Part shown: in pieces, positions 7,104-18,400 of the stretch
How positions within the stretch are numbered: position 1 is the stretch's first letter
Layout of the letters: each line of letters starts with the position of its first letter
Assembly: GCA_016901395.1 (NCBI GenBank)
Contig: JAEAMQ010000018.1
Span: 1-37,588 of the forward strand
Reading direction: 5' to 3'
DNA: 37,588 nt
DNA from: Prevotella sp.
GTDB lineage: Bacteria; Bacteroidota; Bacteroidia; Bacteroidales; Bacteroidaceae
Made by a program: the position numbers and the translations under genes
Notes under the pieces: generated by a model
The model's database searches: none
The model's input: only the letters and a program-made list of their open reading frames with translations
What the model was told of the DNA's origin: nothing

Positions 7104-8309
7104 ATGGCTAAAGAGACGTACGTGCGCACGAAACCGCATGTTAACATTGGTACAATTGGTCACGTTGACCACGGTAAGACTACTCTGACCGCAGCTATCT
7201 CTAAGGTGCTGCATGAGCGTCTGAACACAGGTGAGGATGTTAAGTCTTTCGATCAGATTGACAATGCTCCTGAAGAGAAGGAGCGTGGTATCACCATCAA
7301 CACATCTCACATTGAGTATGAGACAGAGAAGCGTCACTATGCACACGTAGACTGTCCGGGTCACGCTGACTATGTGAAGAACATGGTTACTGGTGCTGCT
7401 CAGATGGACGGTGCAATCCTCGTTTGTGCTGCAACAGATGGTCCTATGCCTCAGACACGTGAGCACGTATTGCTCGCTCGTCAGGTAAATGTTCCCCGTC
7501 TGGTTGTTTTCCTGAACAAGTGCGATGATCCTGAAGTTGATGAGGAAATGATTGACCTCGTTAAGATGGATATTCAGGACCTGTTGACCTCTTACGGCTA
7601 TGAGGAGGACTCTCCTATCATCACTGGTTCTGCCCTCGGTGCACTGAATGGTGTTGCTAAGTGGGAAGACTCTGTTTTGGAGCTGATGAATGCTGTTGAC
7701 GAGTGGATTCAGGAGCCTGAGCGTATGGTTGACAAGCCTTTCTTGATGCCTGTTGAGGACGTATTCTCTATCACTGGCCGTGGTACTGTTGCTACAGGTC
7801 GTATCGAGGCTGGTCGTTGCAAGATTGGTGACGAAGTTCAGCTGCTCGGTCTTGGCGAGGACAAGAAGTCTACTATTACTGGTGTTGAGATGTTCCGCAA
7901 GATTCTTGAGGAAGGTGAAGCTGGTGACAACGTAGGTCTTTTGCTCCGTGGTATTGAGAAGACAGAGATTAAGCGTGGTATGGTAGTTGTTCACCCGGGT
8001 GCTATTACACCGCACGATCACTTCAAGGCTTCTGTATATGTGCTGAAGAAGGAAGAGGGTGGCCGTCACACTCCGTTCGGCAACAAGTATCGTCCTCAGT
8101 TCTATCTCCGTACTATGGACTGTACTGGTGAGATTACTCTCCCTGCAGGTGTAGATATGGTGATGCCTGGTGATAACGTAGAGATTGAGGTTACTCTTAT
8201 CTATCGTGTTGCCTTGAACGAAGGTCTTCGTTTTGCCATCCGTGAAGGTGGTCGTACCGTAGGATCTGGTCAGATTACTGCTATTCTTGACGACGTTAAG
8301 GAGGCTTAA
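7104..8309 (+). CDS. tuf: Elongation factor Tu
   Basis: GTPase of 401 residues that delivers aminoacyl-tRNA to the ribosomal A site. The G motifs are all present: GHVDHGKTT (19-27), the switch [25 protein letters not shown] and the SAL motif. Domains 2 and 3 follow, with conserved GRGTVATGR and the C-terminal GGRTVGSGQ. It lies 87 bases behind tRNA-Thr(GGT), with no clear promoter in the gap, so it is probably transcribed together with the four tRNAs. Codon use is strongly biased to GTT, GGT and CGT, as expected of a highly expressed gene. It is followed by an intrinsic terminator. Confidence 0.98.
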   Translation: MAKETYVRTKPHVNIGTIGHVDHGKTTLTAAISKVLHERLNTGEDVKSFDQIDNAPEEKERGITINTSHIEYETEKRHYAHVDCPGHADYVKNMVTGAAQMDGAILVCAATDGPMPQTREHVLLARQVNVPRLVVFLNKCDDPEVDEEMIDLVKMDIQDLLTSYGYEEDSPIITGSALGALNGVAKWEDSVLELMNAVDEWIQEPERMVDKPFLMPVEDVFSITGRGTVATGRIEAGRCKIGDEVQLLGLGEDKKSTITGVEMFRKILEEGEAGDNVGLLLRGIEKTEIKRGMVVVHPGAITPHDHFKASVYVLKKEEGGRHTPFGNKYRPQFYLRTMDCTGEITLPAGVDMVMPGDNVEIEVTLIYRVALNEGLRFAIREGGRTVGSGQITAILDDVKEA

Positions 8310-8340
8310 TCTAAGCTAAGGTTTTATACAAACTATATAG

Positions 8341-8373
8341 AGTCTCCGCAATAGCGGTTGCGGAGACTTTTTT
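8341..8373 (+). terminator. Rho-independent terminator behind tuf
   Basis: A 9-bp stem AGTCTCCGC (8341-8349) / GCGGAGACT (8360-8368) is followed by a run of T to 8373. The T run ends at the base before the tRNA-Trp acceptor stem. No promoter is visible between them, so termination may be partial. Confidence 0.8.
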
Positions 8374-8446
8374 ACGGGTTTAGCTCAGTTGGTAGAGCAC
8401 TGGTCTCCAAAACCAGGTGTCGAGAGTTCGAGTCTTTCAACCCGTG
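8374..8446 (+). tRNA. tRNA-Trp (anticodon CCA)
   Basis: Cloverleaf of 73 bases. Acceptor ACGGGTT pairs with AACCCGT. The anticodon stem CTGGT/ACCAG encloses CTCCAAA, giving CCA. The T loop is TTCGAGT. It lies between tuf and secE, as in many bacteria. Confidence 0.95.
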
Positions 8447-8462
8447 CAAAATAGAAGATAAT

Positions 8463-8654
8463 ATGTTTAAGAAATTAGTCAATTATTGCAAGGCTTGTTA
8501 CGATGAACTTGCGCATAATACTACTTGGCCGACACGTGCCGAACTAACTCACAGTGCAGTGATTGTATTATCTGCTTCCCTTGTTATTGCACTGGTAGTG
8601 TTCGCAATGGATCTCGTGTTTAAGAACCTAATGGGTATTGTTTATCCAGGTTAA
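8463..8654 (+). CDS. secE: Preprotein translocase subunit SecE
   Basis: A 63-residue short SecE starting MFKKLVNYCKACYDELAHNTTWPTRAEL. The amphipathic helix with the conserved TWPT motif (about 21-24) is followed by one transmembrane helix (about 32-55). It clamps SecY in the inner-membrane SecYEG channel. The start at 8463 is chosen over upstream in-frame starts because those would read through tRNA-Trp. It sits 16 bases behind tRNA-Trp and 13 bases before nusG, the usual secE-nusG order. Confidence 0.95.
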   Translation: MFKKLVNYCKACYDELAHNTTWPTRAELTHSAVIVLSASLVIALVVFAMDLVFKNLMGIVYPG

Positions 8655-8667
8655 TCATTCAAGAAAA

Positions 8668-9216
8668 ATGGCTGTAACAGGAAAGAATTGGTACGTGTTG
8701 CGTGTTGTTAGTGGAAAAGAAGCTAAGTTGAAAGAATACATCGAGGCTGAAATGAAACACAATACGTTGCTCGCTGATCACGTTTCTCAGGTGTTAATAC
8801 CGCTTGAGAAGCAGGCGACTGTCCGAAATGGCAAGCGTGTCGAGAAGGAGAGAACATCCCTTCCCGGTTATATTTTTGTTGAAGCCGAACTCATAGGTGA
8901 TGTGGCTGCGACCCTGCGGTTTATGCCTAATTGCCTTGGTTTTCTTGGAGGGTTGGATAATCCCAATCCGGTTCCACAGTCACAGATCAATCGTATGATT
9001 GGTGCTGCCGAAGAGAGTGAGATTGATAATGAAGTATCAATTCCTTATGTTCTTGATGAGACAGTAAAGGTGATGGATGGTCCATTCTCAGGTTTTGAAG
9101 GAGTGATTGAAGAAATCAATACGGAAAAACGTAAGCTGAAAGTGATGGTCAAGATCTTCGGACGTAAAACTCCGTTAGAGCTCGGTTTTATGCAAGTTGA
9201 GAAAGTTACAGAGTAG
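8668..9216 (+). CDS. nusG: Transcription termination/antitermination factor NusG
   Basis: A 182-residue protein that binds RNA polymerase and supports processive elongation and coupling to Rho or ribosomes. The N-terminal NGN domain (about 6-100) begins NWYVLRVVSGKEAK and includes LPGYIFVE. The C-terminal KOW domain (about 130-180) has VKVMDGPFSGFEGVIEEI. The in-frame ATG at 8638 lies inside secE and would add 10 unrelated residues, so 8668 is used. It is upstream of rplK in the conserved secE-nusG-rplKAJL-rpoBC order. Confidence 0.96.
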   Translation: MAVTGKNWYVLRVVSGKEAKLKEYIEAEMKHNTLLADHVSQVLIPLEKQATVRNGKRVEKERTSLPGYIFVEAELIGDVAATLRFMPNCLGFLGGLDNPNPVPQSQINRMIGAAEESEIDNEVSIPYVLDETVKVMDGPFSGFEGVIEEINTEKRKLKVMVKIFGRKTPLELGFMQVEKVTE

Positions 9217-9271
9217 TTGTTACGAACATCTTTGTGCTTTATAAATTTCATTTATTTTTAATTAGAAAGAA

Positions 9272-9709
9272 ATGGCTAAAGAAGTTGCTGGATTAATCAA
9301 ATTACAGATTAAAGGTGGCGCTGCAAATCCTTCCCCTCCCGTAGGCCCGGCTTTGGGTTCTAAGGGTATCAATATTATGGGATTCTGTAAGGAGTTCAAC
9401 GCTCGTACCCAGGATAAGGCTGGTAAGATTTTGCCGGTTGTTATCACATACTACGCTGACAAGTCATTCAGTTTCGTTATCAAGACTCCCCCTGCAGCTG
9501 TTCAGCTGAAAGAGGCTGCCAAGGTAAAGTCTGGTTCAAGTCAGCCTAACCGTCGCAAGGTTGCTTCTGTTACCTGGGATCAGGTAAAGGCAATTGCTGA
9601 GGACAAGATGGCCGATTTGAATTGCTTCACTGTTGAGAGCGCAATGAGACTCGTTGCAGGTACTGCACGTAGTATGGGCATCACTGTAAAAGGGGACTTC
9701 CCTGAATAA
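9272..9709 (+). CDS. rplK: Large ribosomal subunit protein uL11
   Basis: A 145-residue protein of the GTPase-associated centre that binds 23S rRNA next to the L10-L12 stalk. It starts [16 protein letters not shown]. The N-terminal [22 protein letters not shown] segment (about 20-41) is the conserved thiostrepton-site region. The C-terminal RNA-binding domain ends [14 protein letters not shown]. It follows nusG by 55 bases and precedes rplA by 28. Confidence 0.97.
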   Translation: MAKEVAGLIKLQIKGGAANPSPPVGPALGSKGINIMGFCKEFNARTQDKAGKILPVVITYYADKSFSFVIKTPPAAVQLKEAAKVKSGSSQPNRRKVASVTWDQVKAIAEDKMADLNCFTVESAMRLVAGTARSMGITVKGDFPE

Positions 9710-9737
9710 TTAATAAACTTCAATTTAAGTAAGTAAA

Positions 9738-10430
9738 ATGAGTAAACTGACAAAAAATCAGAAATCAGTAGCTGAGAAGGTTGAAGCAGGGAAGGCATAC
9801 ACTTTGAAAGAGGCTTCGGAGTTGGTAAAGGAAATTACTACTACCAAGTTTGATGCATCTCTTGACATTGATGTACGTCTTGGCGTAGACCCACGTAAGG
9901 CTAACCAGATGGTTCGCGGCGTGGTTACACTTCCGCACGGAACTGGTAAGACTGTTCGTGTACTCTGTCTTTGCACACCTGATCAGGAAGAGGCTGCTAA
10001 GGCTGCCGGTGCTGATTATGCTGGTCTCGATGAATATATCGACAAGATCAAAGGTGGATGGCTTGATATCGACGTTATCATCACAATGCCTTCTTGCATG
10101 GGTAAGGTTGGTCCTCTGGGACGCTTCCTTGGTCCTCGTGGTTTGATGCCAAACCCTAAGAGCGGTACTGTTACGATGGACGTTGCTAAGGCTGTTGCTG
10201 ACGTTAAGCAGGGTAAGATTGACTTTAAGGTAGATAAGGCTGGTATTATTCATTCATCAATTGGTAAGGTTTCTATGACCGCTGATCAGATTTTTGGTAA
10301 TGCCAAGGAGTTCATCAATACGATTATTCGTTTGAAACCGGCTGCCGCTAAAGGTACATACCTCAAGAGTATCTTTATTTCAAGTACAATGAGTAAGGGT
10401 ATCAAGATTGATCCTAAATCAGTTGAATAA
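9738..10430 (+). CDS. rplA: Large ribosomal subunit protein uL1
   Basis: A 230-residue protein of the L1 stalk, which moves deacylated tRNA out of the E site. Conserved stretches include [31 protein letters not shown] and [15 protein letters not shown]. It lies between rplK and rplJ. In many bacteria uL1 also represses its own operon; I see no obvious mimic site in the short leader. Confidence 0.97.
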   Translation: MSKLTKNQKSVAEKVEAGKAYTLKEASELVKEITTTKFDASLDIDVRLGVDPRKANQMVRGVVTLPHGTGKTVRVLCLCTPDQEEAAKAAGADYAGLDEYIDKIKGGWLDIDVIITMPSCMGKVGPLGRFLGPRGLMPNPKSGTVTMDVAKAVADVKQGKIDFKVDKAGIIHSSIGKVSMTADQIFGNAKEFINTIIRLKPAAAKGTYLKSIFISSTMSKGIKIDPKSVE

Positions 10431-10448
10431 CTCTAAAAGTTTGGTAAA

Positions 10449-10973
10449 ATGAAGAAAGAAGTAAAAGATACTATCATTGTTGACCTTGGTGAGAAGTTGA
10501 AGAAGTATCCTCATTTTTATCTGGTAGATGTTACTGGATTGAATGCAGAGGCTACAAGTTCACTTCGTCGCAAGTGTTTCAATCAGGAGATCAAGATGGT
10601 TGTAGTGAAGAATAACCTTCTTCACAAGGCTTTCGAGGCTTCTGAGATCGATTTCTCTGAACTTTATGGTGTATTGAAGGGTAACACTGCTGTTCTCTTT
10701 GCTGAGACTGCTAATGTACCTGCAAAACTCCTGAAGGACAAAGATATTGTAAAGGCCGGAGTTCCTTTCTTGAAGGCTGCTTATGCAGAAGAGGGCATCT
10801 ATGTTGGTGCTGACAAACTTGATGAGTTGTCTTCTATCAAGAGTAAGAACGAGGTTATCGCAGATATCATTGCTCTGTTGCAGTCTCCTGCAAAGAATGT
10901 TGTTTCTGCACTCCAGTCAGGCGCAGGCACTATCCATGGTGTGCTCAAGACTTTAGGCGAGCGTCCTGAATAA
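10449..10973 (+). CDS. rplJ: Large ribosomal subunit protein uL10
   Basis: A 174-residue base of the L12 stalk. The N-terminal rRNA-binding part (MKKEVKDTIIVDLGEKLKKY, SLRRKC, MVVVKNNLLHKA) is followed by a C-terminal helix that holds bL12 dimers. Only 18 bases separate it from rplA, so the usual structured L10 leader found before rplJ in many Firmicutes and Proteobacteria cannot fit here. Translational coupling to rplA is likely. Confidence 0.96.
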   Translation: MKKEVKDTIIVDLGEKLKKYPHFYLVDVTGLNAEATSSLRRKCFNQEIKMVVVKNNLLHKAFEASEIDFSELYGVLKGNTAVLFAETANVPAKLLKDKDIVKAGVPFLKAAYAEEGIYVGADKLDELSSIKSKNEVIADIIALLQSPAKNVVSALQSGAGTIHGVLKTLGERPE

Positions 10974-11025
10974 ATCCATAAAGTCAAAATTATTTTTAAC
11001 GAAAACAATAAAATTTTAGAATAAA

Positions 11026-11409
11026 ATGGCAGACGTAAAAGCTATTGCAGAAGAGTTAGTAAATCTTACTGTTAAGGAAGTTAATGAGTTGGCAACAGTC
11101 CTGAAGGACGAGTACGGAATTGAGCCTGCTGCTGCAGCTGTTGCAGTTGCTGGTCCCGCAGCAGGTGGTGCTGCTGGTGCAGCCGCAGCTGAGGAGAAGA
11201 CCTCTTTCGATGTTGTCCTGACTGATATCGGTGCTACCAAGCTCCAGGTTGTAAAGGCTGTTAAAGAGGCTTGTGGTCTCGGTCTGAAGGAAGCTAAGGC
11301 TCTCGTAGAGGGTGCTCCTGCTACAATCAAGGAAGGCATCTCTAAGGACGAGGCCGAGAACTTGAAGAAGGCTATCGAGGAGGCTGGTGCTAAGGTTGAA
11401 CTGAAGTAA
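11026..11409 (+). CDS. rplL: Large ribosomal subunit protein bL12
   Basis: A 127-residue acidic stalk protein, the main docking site for translational GTPases. The N-terminal dimerisation domain (1-33) is followed by an Ala/Gly-rich hinge (about 36-58) and the C-terminal factor-binding domain starting [19 protein letters not shown]. It follows rplJ by 52 bases. It is separated from rpoB by 180 bases that contain two hairpins, in keeping with the excess of L12 over RNA polymerase subunits. Confidence 0.97.
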   Translation: MADVKAIAEELVNLTVKEVNELATVLKDEYGIEPAAAAVAVAGPAAGGAAGAAAAEEKTSFDVVLTDIGATKLQVVKAVKEACGLGLKEAKALVEGAPATIKEGISKDEAENLKKAIEEAGAKVELK

Positions 11410-11427
11410 GCCCTTTGAATATGAAAC

Positions 11428-11468
11428 GCTACATTGGCCTTAAATAGGACAATGTAGCTGTTTTGTTT
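11428..11468 (+). terminator. Attenuator hairpin 1 between rplL and rpoB
   Basis: A 9-bp stem GCTACATTG (11428-11436) / CAATGTAGC (11450-11458) is followed by TGTTTTGTTT. It probably reduces transcription from the ribosomal genes into rpoBC. Confidence 0.65.
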
Positions 11469-11484
11469 AAAAAATACTACAAAT

Positions 11485-11522
11485 GGTTAGGATTTGCCCA
11501 GTCGGTGAGTCCTAACCTTTTT
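11485..11522 (+). terminator. Attenuator hairpin 2 between rplL and rpoB
   Basis: An 8-bp stem GGTTAGGA (11485-11492) / TCCTAACC (11510-11517) is followed by five T. It comes right after the first hairpin, and rpoB must be reached by read-through or by a promoter I cannot identify in 11523-11589. That remainder holds the small palindrome ATGTCT-TTAT-AGACAT (11523-11538). Confidence 0.65.
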
Positions 11523-11589
11523 ATGTCTTTATAGACATTTTTCTCTTCTACTCCCGTAGGAGTTCAGGTATTAGATTAATATTTTATTT

Positions 11590-14500
11590 ATGTCAAACGT
11601 CATTAATAATAGAGAAAACTTTGCCAGCGTTCAGAATCCGTATCCCTATCCGGATTTCCTTGACGTACAGCTGAAGTCTTTCAAAGATTTCCTCCAGTTG
11701 GATACACCACCCGAGGAGCGCAAGAACGATGGCCTGTATAAGGTGTTCGCAGAGAACTTCCCTATCACCGATACTCGTAATAACTTCGTGCTTGAGTTTT
11801 TGGACTACTATATCGACCCGCCGCGCTATTCCATATCGGAATGTCTGGAGCGGGGTCTGACTTATAGTGTGCCTTTGAAGGCTAAGATGAAACTTTATTG
11901 CACTGACCCTGATCATGAGGATTTCGGTACGTTCATTCAAGATGTCTTCTTGGGAACTATTCCTTATATGACTGATAATGGTACATTCATTATCAATGGT
12001 GCAGAGCGCGTGGTAGTTTCTCAGTTGCACCGTTCTCCGGGTGTATTCTTTGGACAGGGTGTTCACGCCAATGGTACTGTGCTCTATAGTGCCCGTATCA
12101 TTCCCTTCAAGGGTTCTTGGATAGAGTTTGCTACCGATATTAATGACGTGATGTATGCTTACATCGATCGTAAGAAGAAATTACCAGTAACAACTCTTCT
12201 CCGTGCCATTGGTTATGAGAGCGATAAGGATATTCTCCAGATTTTTGACCTTGCCGAGGAAATCAAGGTAAACAAGCGTAACCGCAAGGAACTCATAGGT
12301 CGTCAGCTTGCAGCTCGTGTGTTGAAGAGTTGGAATGAGGATTTTGTTGACGAGGATACGGGTGAGGTTGTTACTGTAGAGCGCAACGAGGTGATTCTTG
12401 AGCGTGAGACAGAGATTACCGAGGAAAACCTCGATGCCATTCTGGAGAGTGGTGCTTCGACTGTCCTTGTGCATAAGGATGCCGAGTCTGCCAGCAAGTA
12501 CGACATCATCTTCGAAACTCTTAAGAAAGATACCAGCAACTCTGAAAGAGAAGCTGTAAATTATATATATCGTCAGTTACGTAATGCTGACCCTGCAGAT
12601 GATGCGAGTGCACGCGAAGTATTCCAAAACCTGTTCTTCTCTGACAAGAGATATGATTTAGGTGAGGTGGGTCGCTACCGTATCAATAAAAAGTTGGGTG
12701 AGAACATTGACATGGATGTTCGTGTTCTGACGAAGGAGGATATCATCGAGATTATCAAGTATCTCATCAAGTTGATTCACTCCAACGCTATGGTCGATGA
12801 TATCGACCACTTGTCAAACCGTCGTGTGCGCACCGTGGGCGAGCAGCTGGCCAACCAGTTCTCCATCGGTCTGGCACGTATGAGCCGCACCATCCGCGAG
12901 CGTATGAATGTTCGTGACAATGAGGTGTTCACACCGACCGATTTGATCAATGCCAAGACTATTTCCAGCGTTATCAACTCGTTCTTCGGTACCAACCCGT
13001 TGAGCCAGTTCATGGACCAGACCAACCCATTGGCCGAGGTGACCCATAAGCGTCGTCTCTCTGCTCTTGGTCCTGGCGGTCTGTCTCGTGAGCGTGCCGG
13101 CTTCGAGGTGCGTGACGTTCACTATACCCATTACGGACGTCTGTGTCCTATCGAGTCTCCTGAAGGTCCTAACATCGGTCTGATTTCATCTCTCTGTGTG
13201 TATGCTACCATCAATGAGCTTGGTTTCATTGAGACACCTTACCGTAAGGTGGCCAACCATCAGGTGGATCTGAACAATAATGACGTGGTATATCTCACTG
13301 CCGAGGAAGAAGAAGGCCGTTTGATTGCTCAGGGTAATGCTCCTTTGAAGGAGGATGGAACATTCATCCGAAGCTTTGTTCACTGCCGTTATGCAGCCGA
13401 CTTCCCCGTGGTTGATCCGGATGATGTGAACCTCATGGATGTTTCTCCTCAGCAGATTGCATCTGTCAGTGCCAGCTTAATTCCGTTCTTGGAGCACGAT
13501 GATGGTCACCGTGCCCTGATGGGATGTAACATGATGCGTCAGGCTGTACCTTTGCTCCACAACGATGCTCCTATCGTGGGTACCGGTCTGGAGAAGCAGG
13601 TTTGCGAGGACAGCCGCACGATGATTACCGCCGAGGGTGAGGGAACTATCGAATATGTAGATGCAACTACCATCCGTATTCTCTATGATCGTACTGAGGA
13701 TGATGAGTTTGTCAGCTTCGAACCGGCTATCAAGGAATACAGCATCTCTAAGTTCCGCCGTACCAACCAGAACATGACTATCGACCTGCGTCCTATCTGT
13801 AGCAAGGGACAGCGCGTGAAGAAGGGTGATATCCTCACCGAGGGCTACGCCACCGAGAATGGCGAACTCGCTCTGGGCCGTAACCTCCTTGTGGCATACA
13901 TGCCCTGGAAGGGATACAACTATGAGGATGCTGTCGTGATTTCCGAGCGTATGGTACGCGAGGACGTGCTTACCTCTGTTCATGTAGACGAGTATTCTCT
14001 TGATGTTCGCGAGACCAAACGTGGTATGGAAGTGTTTACCAGTGATATCCCCAACGTCAGTGAGGAAGCAACCAAGGATCTTGATGATAATGGTGTGATC
14101 CGAGTAGGTGCTCGTGTTGAGCCGGGCGACATCATGATTGGTAAGATTTCACCTAAGGGCGAAAGCGATCCTTCTCCCGAGGAGAAACTGCTCCGTGCCA
14201 TCTTCGGTGACAAGGCCGGTGATGTGAAGGATTCTTCATTGAAGGCCAATCCGTCATTGAGTGGTGTCGTTATTGACAAGAAACTCTTTGCTCGTGCAGA
14301 GAAGACCCGTGAGTCGAAGAAGCAGGATAAGATTTTGCTCCAGAAGATTGATGAGGAATACGAGGCTAAGAGTGATGAGCTGAAGAATATGCTTGTAGAC
14401 AAACTCATGACCTTAACTGAAGACAAGTCTTGTCAAGGTGTGAAGGATTATACCGACGCAGAGATTATCACTAAGGGCAGTAAGTTTACAGTAGCTGCTC

Positions 14501-15399
14501 TGAAGAATCTTGAATACGATGGCATCCAGAGCAACGGATGGACCGAGGACGAGCATACCAACGGTATGATTCAGAAACTCATCATGAACTATATCCGCAA
14601 GGACAAGCAATTGGCTGCCGAGCAGAACCGCCGCAAGTTTGCCATCACTATCGGTGACGAGCTTCCTTCGGGTGTTCTCAAGATGGCTAAGGTCTATATC
14701 GCTAAGAAACGTAAGATACAGGTAGGTGATAAGCTGGCCGGTCGTCATGGTAACAAAGGTATCGTATCAAAGATTGTTCGTACGGAAGATATGCCATTCC
14801 TTGAGGATGGTCGTCCTGTAGACTTGGTGCTGAACCCGATGGGTGTGCCTTCTCGTATGAACTTAGGTCAGATTTTTGAGGCCATTCTTGGTGCTGCTGG
14901 TCGTAAGTTGGGCAAGAAATTTGCTACGCCTATCTTCGATGGTGCCAAGTTGGAGGATTTGAAAGAGTGGACCGACAAGGCAGGCCTTCCTAACCTGTGC
15001 TCTACCTATATTTATGATGGTGAGACTGGTGAGCGCTTTGACCAGCCTGCAACAGTGGGCGTGACCTACTTCTTGAAATTGGGACACATGGTTGAGGACA
15101 AGATGCATGCTCGTTCTATCGGTCCGTACTCACTCATTACCCAGCAGCCGCTTGGTGGTAAGGCTCAGTTTGGTGGACAGCGTTTCGGAGAGATGGAGGT
15201 TTGGGCCCTTGAGGGCTTCGGAGCCAGTCATGTGCTTCAGGAGATGTTGACCATCAAGAGTGATGATGTCACCGGCCGTTCTAAGGCATACGAGTCTATT
15301 GTGAAAGGTGATCCAATGCCAACACCGGGTATCCCCGAGTCTCTCAATGTGCTGCTCCATGAGCTCCGCGGCCTTGGATTAAGCGTGAAGTTGGATTAA
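11590..15399 (+). CDS. rpoB: DNA-directed RNA polymerase subunit beta
   Basis: A 1269-residue catalytic core subunit of RNA polymerase. Conserved blocks are in order: HRSPGVFF near the N-terminus, the rifampicin pocket (about 470-500), [17 protein letters not shown], the GYNYEDAV motif, [32 protein letters not shown] and the C-terminal [20 protein letters not shown] clamp region. In the rifampicin pocket the usual sensitive-type residues are present: LSQFMDQ with its Asp and [10 protein letters not shown] with His and Ser. No common resistance substitution is visible. It is followed by rpoC after 24 bases. Confidence 0.98.
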   Translation: MSNVINNRENFASVQNPYPYPDFLDVQLKSFKDFLQLDTPPEERKNDGLYKVFAENFPITDTRNNFVLEFLDYYIDPPRYSISECLERGLTYSVPLKAKMKLYCTDPDHEDFGTFIQDVFLGTIPYMTDNGTFIINGAERVVVSQLHRSPGVFFGQGVHANGTVLYSARIIPFKGSWIEFATDINDVMYAYIDRKKKLPVTTLLRAIGYESDKDILQIFDLAEEIKVNKRNRKELIGRQLAARVLKSWNEDFVDEDTGEVVTVERNEVILERETEITEENLDAILESGASTVLVHKDAESASKYDIIFETLKKDTSNSEREAVNYIYRQLRNADPADDASAREVFQNLFFSDKRYDLGEVGRYRINKKLGENIDMDVRVLTKEDIIEIIKYLIKLIHSNAMVDDIDHLSNRRVRTVGEQLANQFSIGLARMSRTIRERMNVRDNEVFTPTDLINAKTISSVINSFFGTNPLSQFMDQTNPLAEVTHKRRLSALGPGGLSRERAGFEVRDVHYTHYGRLCPIESPEGPNIGLISSLCVYATINELGFIETPYRKVANHQVDLNNNDVVYLTAEEEEGRLIAQGNAPLKEDGTFIRSFVHCRYAADFPVVDPDDVNLMDVSPQQIASVSASLIPFLEHDDGHRALMGCNMMRQAVPLLHNDAPIVGTGLEKQVCEDSRTMITAEGEGTIEYVDATTIRILYDRTEDDEFVSFEPAIKEYSISKFRRTNQNMTIDLRPICSKGQRVKKGDILTEGYATENGELALGRNLLVAYMPWKGYNYEDAVVISERMVREDVLTSVHVDEYSLDVRETKRGMEVFTSDIPNVSEEATKDLDDNGVIRVGARVEPGDIMIGKISPKGESDPSPEEKLLRAIFGDKAGDVKDSSLKANPSLSGVVIDKKLFARAEKTRESKKQDKILLQKIDEEYEAKSDELKNMLVDKLMTLTEDKSCQGVKDYTDAEIITKGSKFTVAALKNLEYDGIQSNGWTEDEHTNGMIQKLIMNYIRKDKQLAAEQNRRKFAITIGDELPSGVLKMAKVYIAKKRKIQVGDKLAGRHGNKGIVSKIVRTEDMPFLEDGRPVDLVLNPMGVPSRMNLGQIFEAILGAAGRKLGKKFATPIFDGAKLEDLKEWTDKAGLPNLCSTYIYDGETGERFDQPATVGVTYFLKLGHMVEDKMHARSIGPYSLITQQPLGGKAQFGGQRFGEMEVWALEGFGASHVLQEMLTIKSDDVTGRSKAYESIVKGDPMPTPGIPESLNVLLHELRGLGLSVKLD

Positions 15400-15423
15400 T
15401 TAGAAAATTGATTAGTTAGAAAT

Positions 15424-18400
15424 ATGGCTTTCAAAAAAGATACAAAGGTAAAGACTAATTTCACGAAGATTACCATTAGTCTCGCTTCTCCCGAGGAGAT
15501 TAAGGAAAATTCGTTTGGCGAAGTTACCAAGCCCGAAACCATCAACTACCGTACTTATAAGCCTGAGCGTGATGGTCTTTTCTGCGAGAAGATCTTTGGT
15601 CCAACCAAGGACTATGAGTGCGCCTGTGGCAAGTACAAGCGTATCCGTTATAAGGGTATTGTCTGCGACCGTTGTGGTGTGGAGGTGACAGAGAAGAAAG
15701 TGCGTCGTGAGCGTAGTGGACATATCGAGCTGGTTGTGCCAGTTGCTCATATTTGGTATTTCCGCTCATTGCCCAACAAGATTGGCTATCTTCTTGGTCT
15801 GCCGACCAAGAAATTGGATTCTGTTATCTATTATGAGAAATATATCGTCATCAAGCCGGGTGCTTTGGCTGGTGCCAAGGATGTTGAAGGTGTCGAAGAA
15901 CTGAATGGTTCTCATAAACTTGACCTTCTTTCTGAGGAAGAGTATCTCGATATCATCGATAATCGTCTCGATCCTAACAATGACCTGTTGGAGGATTCTG
16001 ATCCAAACAAGTTTATTGCCAAGATGGGTGCCGAGGCCGTTCTCGACCTGTTGAAGAACCTTGACCTTGATTCGTTGAGCTATGAGCTTCGCGATCGTGC
16101 CAACAACGATTCCAGTCAGATGCGTAAGACCGAGGCCTTGAAGCGTCTGCAGGTGGTGGAGGCTTTCCGTAGTTCCACTGCGGTGAACAATCCTGAGTGG
16201 ATGATTCTCAAGATCGTACCGGTTATCCCGCCCGAACTCCGTCCGCTTGTACCATTGGATGGTGGTCGTTTCGCCACATCAGACCTCAACGACCTTTATC
16301 GTCGCGTCATCATTCGTAACAACCGTCTGAAGCGACTCATGGAAATCAAGGCTCCTGAGGTGATTCTCCGCAACGAGAAGCGTATGCTCCAGGAGGCTGT
16401 CGACTCATTGTTCGACAACAGCCGCAAGGCCAGCGCCGTGAAGAGCGAGAGCAATCGCCCGTTGAAGTCACTCTCCGACTCTTTGAAGGGTAAGCAAGGC
16501 CGCTTCCGTCAGAACCTGCTCGGTAAGCGTGTCGACTATTCTGCTCGTTCAGTAATCGTCGTTGGTCCTGAGTTGAAGATTGGCGAGTGCGGTCTGCCGA
16601 AGTTGATGGCTGCCGAGCTTTACAAGCCGTTCATCATCCGCAAACTCATCGAGCGCGGCATCGTGAAGACTGTGAAGAGCGCCAAGAAGATTGTTGACCG
16701 TCGCGAACCCGTAATCTGGGACATCCTGGAGAACGTGATGAAGGGTCATCCTGTGCTCCTCAACCGTGCTCCTACACTCCACCGTCTGTCGGTGATGGCG
16801 TTCCAGCCGAAGCTCATCGAGGGCAAGGCTATCCAGCTTCACCCGCTGGCTTGTACCCCGTTCAACGCCGACTTCGATGGCGACCAGATGGCTGTCCATC
16901 TCCCGCTGAGCAATGAGGCTGTGCTCGAGGCTCAGATTCTGATGCTCCAGAGTCATAATATCCTCAACCCGGCCAATGGTGCCCCTGTTACCGTTCCTTC
17001 TCAGGACATGGTGCTCGGTCTCTACTATATCACCAAGATTCGTCCGGGTGCCAAGGGTGAGGGCCTCACCTTCTATGGTCCGGAGGAAGCTATCATCGCC
17101 CACAACGAAGGTCGTTGCGAGGAGCATGCTTTGGTAAAATGTTATGTTGACGATGTTGTCGACGGCAAGCCCGTTCGCCACATGGTGGAGACCACCGTTG
17201 GTCGTATCATTGTGAACGACATCATCCCGAAGGAAATCGGTTTCTTTAATGGTATCATCTCCAAGAAGTCACTCCGTGGTCTTATCGCTGACGTTATCAC
17301 TTCTGTGGGTATGGCTCGTGCCTGCTCATTCCTCGATGGTATCAAGAACCTCGGTTACCACATGTCCTACGTGGCCGGTCTCTCCTTCAACCTCGACGAT
17401 ATCATCGTGCCTGTGGAGAAGAAGGAAATCGTGAAGAAGGGTCAGGACGAGGTTGACGAGGTGACTGCCAACTTCGATATGGGTCTTATCACCGATAAGG
17501 AGCGTTACAACCAGGTTATCGATGCCTGGACACACGTCAACGACAACCTGAAGAAGGCAGTGATGAAGCACATGACCGAGGACGACCAGGGTTTCAATGC
17601 CGTGTATATGATGCTCGACTCCGGAGCCCGTGGATCTGCTGACCAGATTGCACAGCTCGCCGGTATGCGTGGTCTGATGGCCAAACCGCAGAAGGCTGGT
17701 GCTGAGGGAAACTCCATCATCGAGAATCCTATTCTGAACAACCTGAAGGAAGGTATGTCTGTGCAGGAGTACTTTATCGCCTCTCACGGTGCCCGTAAGG
17801 GTCTTGCCGATACCGCTATGAAGACGGCCGATGCCGGATACCTCACCCGTCGATTGGTTGACGTTTCCCACGATGTGATCATCAATGAGGAAGACTGTGG
17901 TACACTGCGTGGTCTGGAGTGCCGTGCCTTGAAGGATGGCGATGAGGTGATCTCTACCTTGTCCGAGCGTATCCTCGGCCGTGTTTCCGTTCACGATGTG
18001 ATCAATCCACACACCAATGAGGTGATTGTGGTTGCCGGTGAGGAAATCACCGAGGCCAAGGCCAAAGCCATCGAGGATGCTCAGGTGGAGATGGTCGAAA
18101 TTCGTTCGGTGCTGACCTGCGAGAGCAAGAAGGGCGTATGCCGCAAGTGCTACGGCCGCAACCTTGCCTCTTCGCGCATGGTTCAGATGGGCGAGGCTGT
18201 CGGCGTGATTGCTGCACAGGCCATCGGTGAGCCGGGTACACAGCTTACCCTTCGTACGTTCCACTCCGGTGGTGTGGCCGAGAATGCTGCTGCCAATGCC
18301 AGTATGAAGGCCAAGTATGATGCCAAACTGAAGTTCGACGGTCTCCGTACGGTGCCGTTCGTAGATAAGTCAGGTGAGACTGAGGTACAGTGCCAGATGG

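Noticed and set aside
10431..10448. L10-type leader RNA before rplJ
   Set aside because: Only 18 bases lie between rplA and rplJ; too short for the structured leader.
13000..13080. Rifampicin resistance mutation in rpoB
   Set aside because: The Asp, His and Ser positions most often changed in resistance have the sensitive-type residues.
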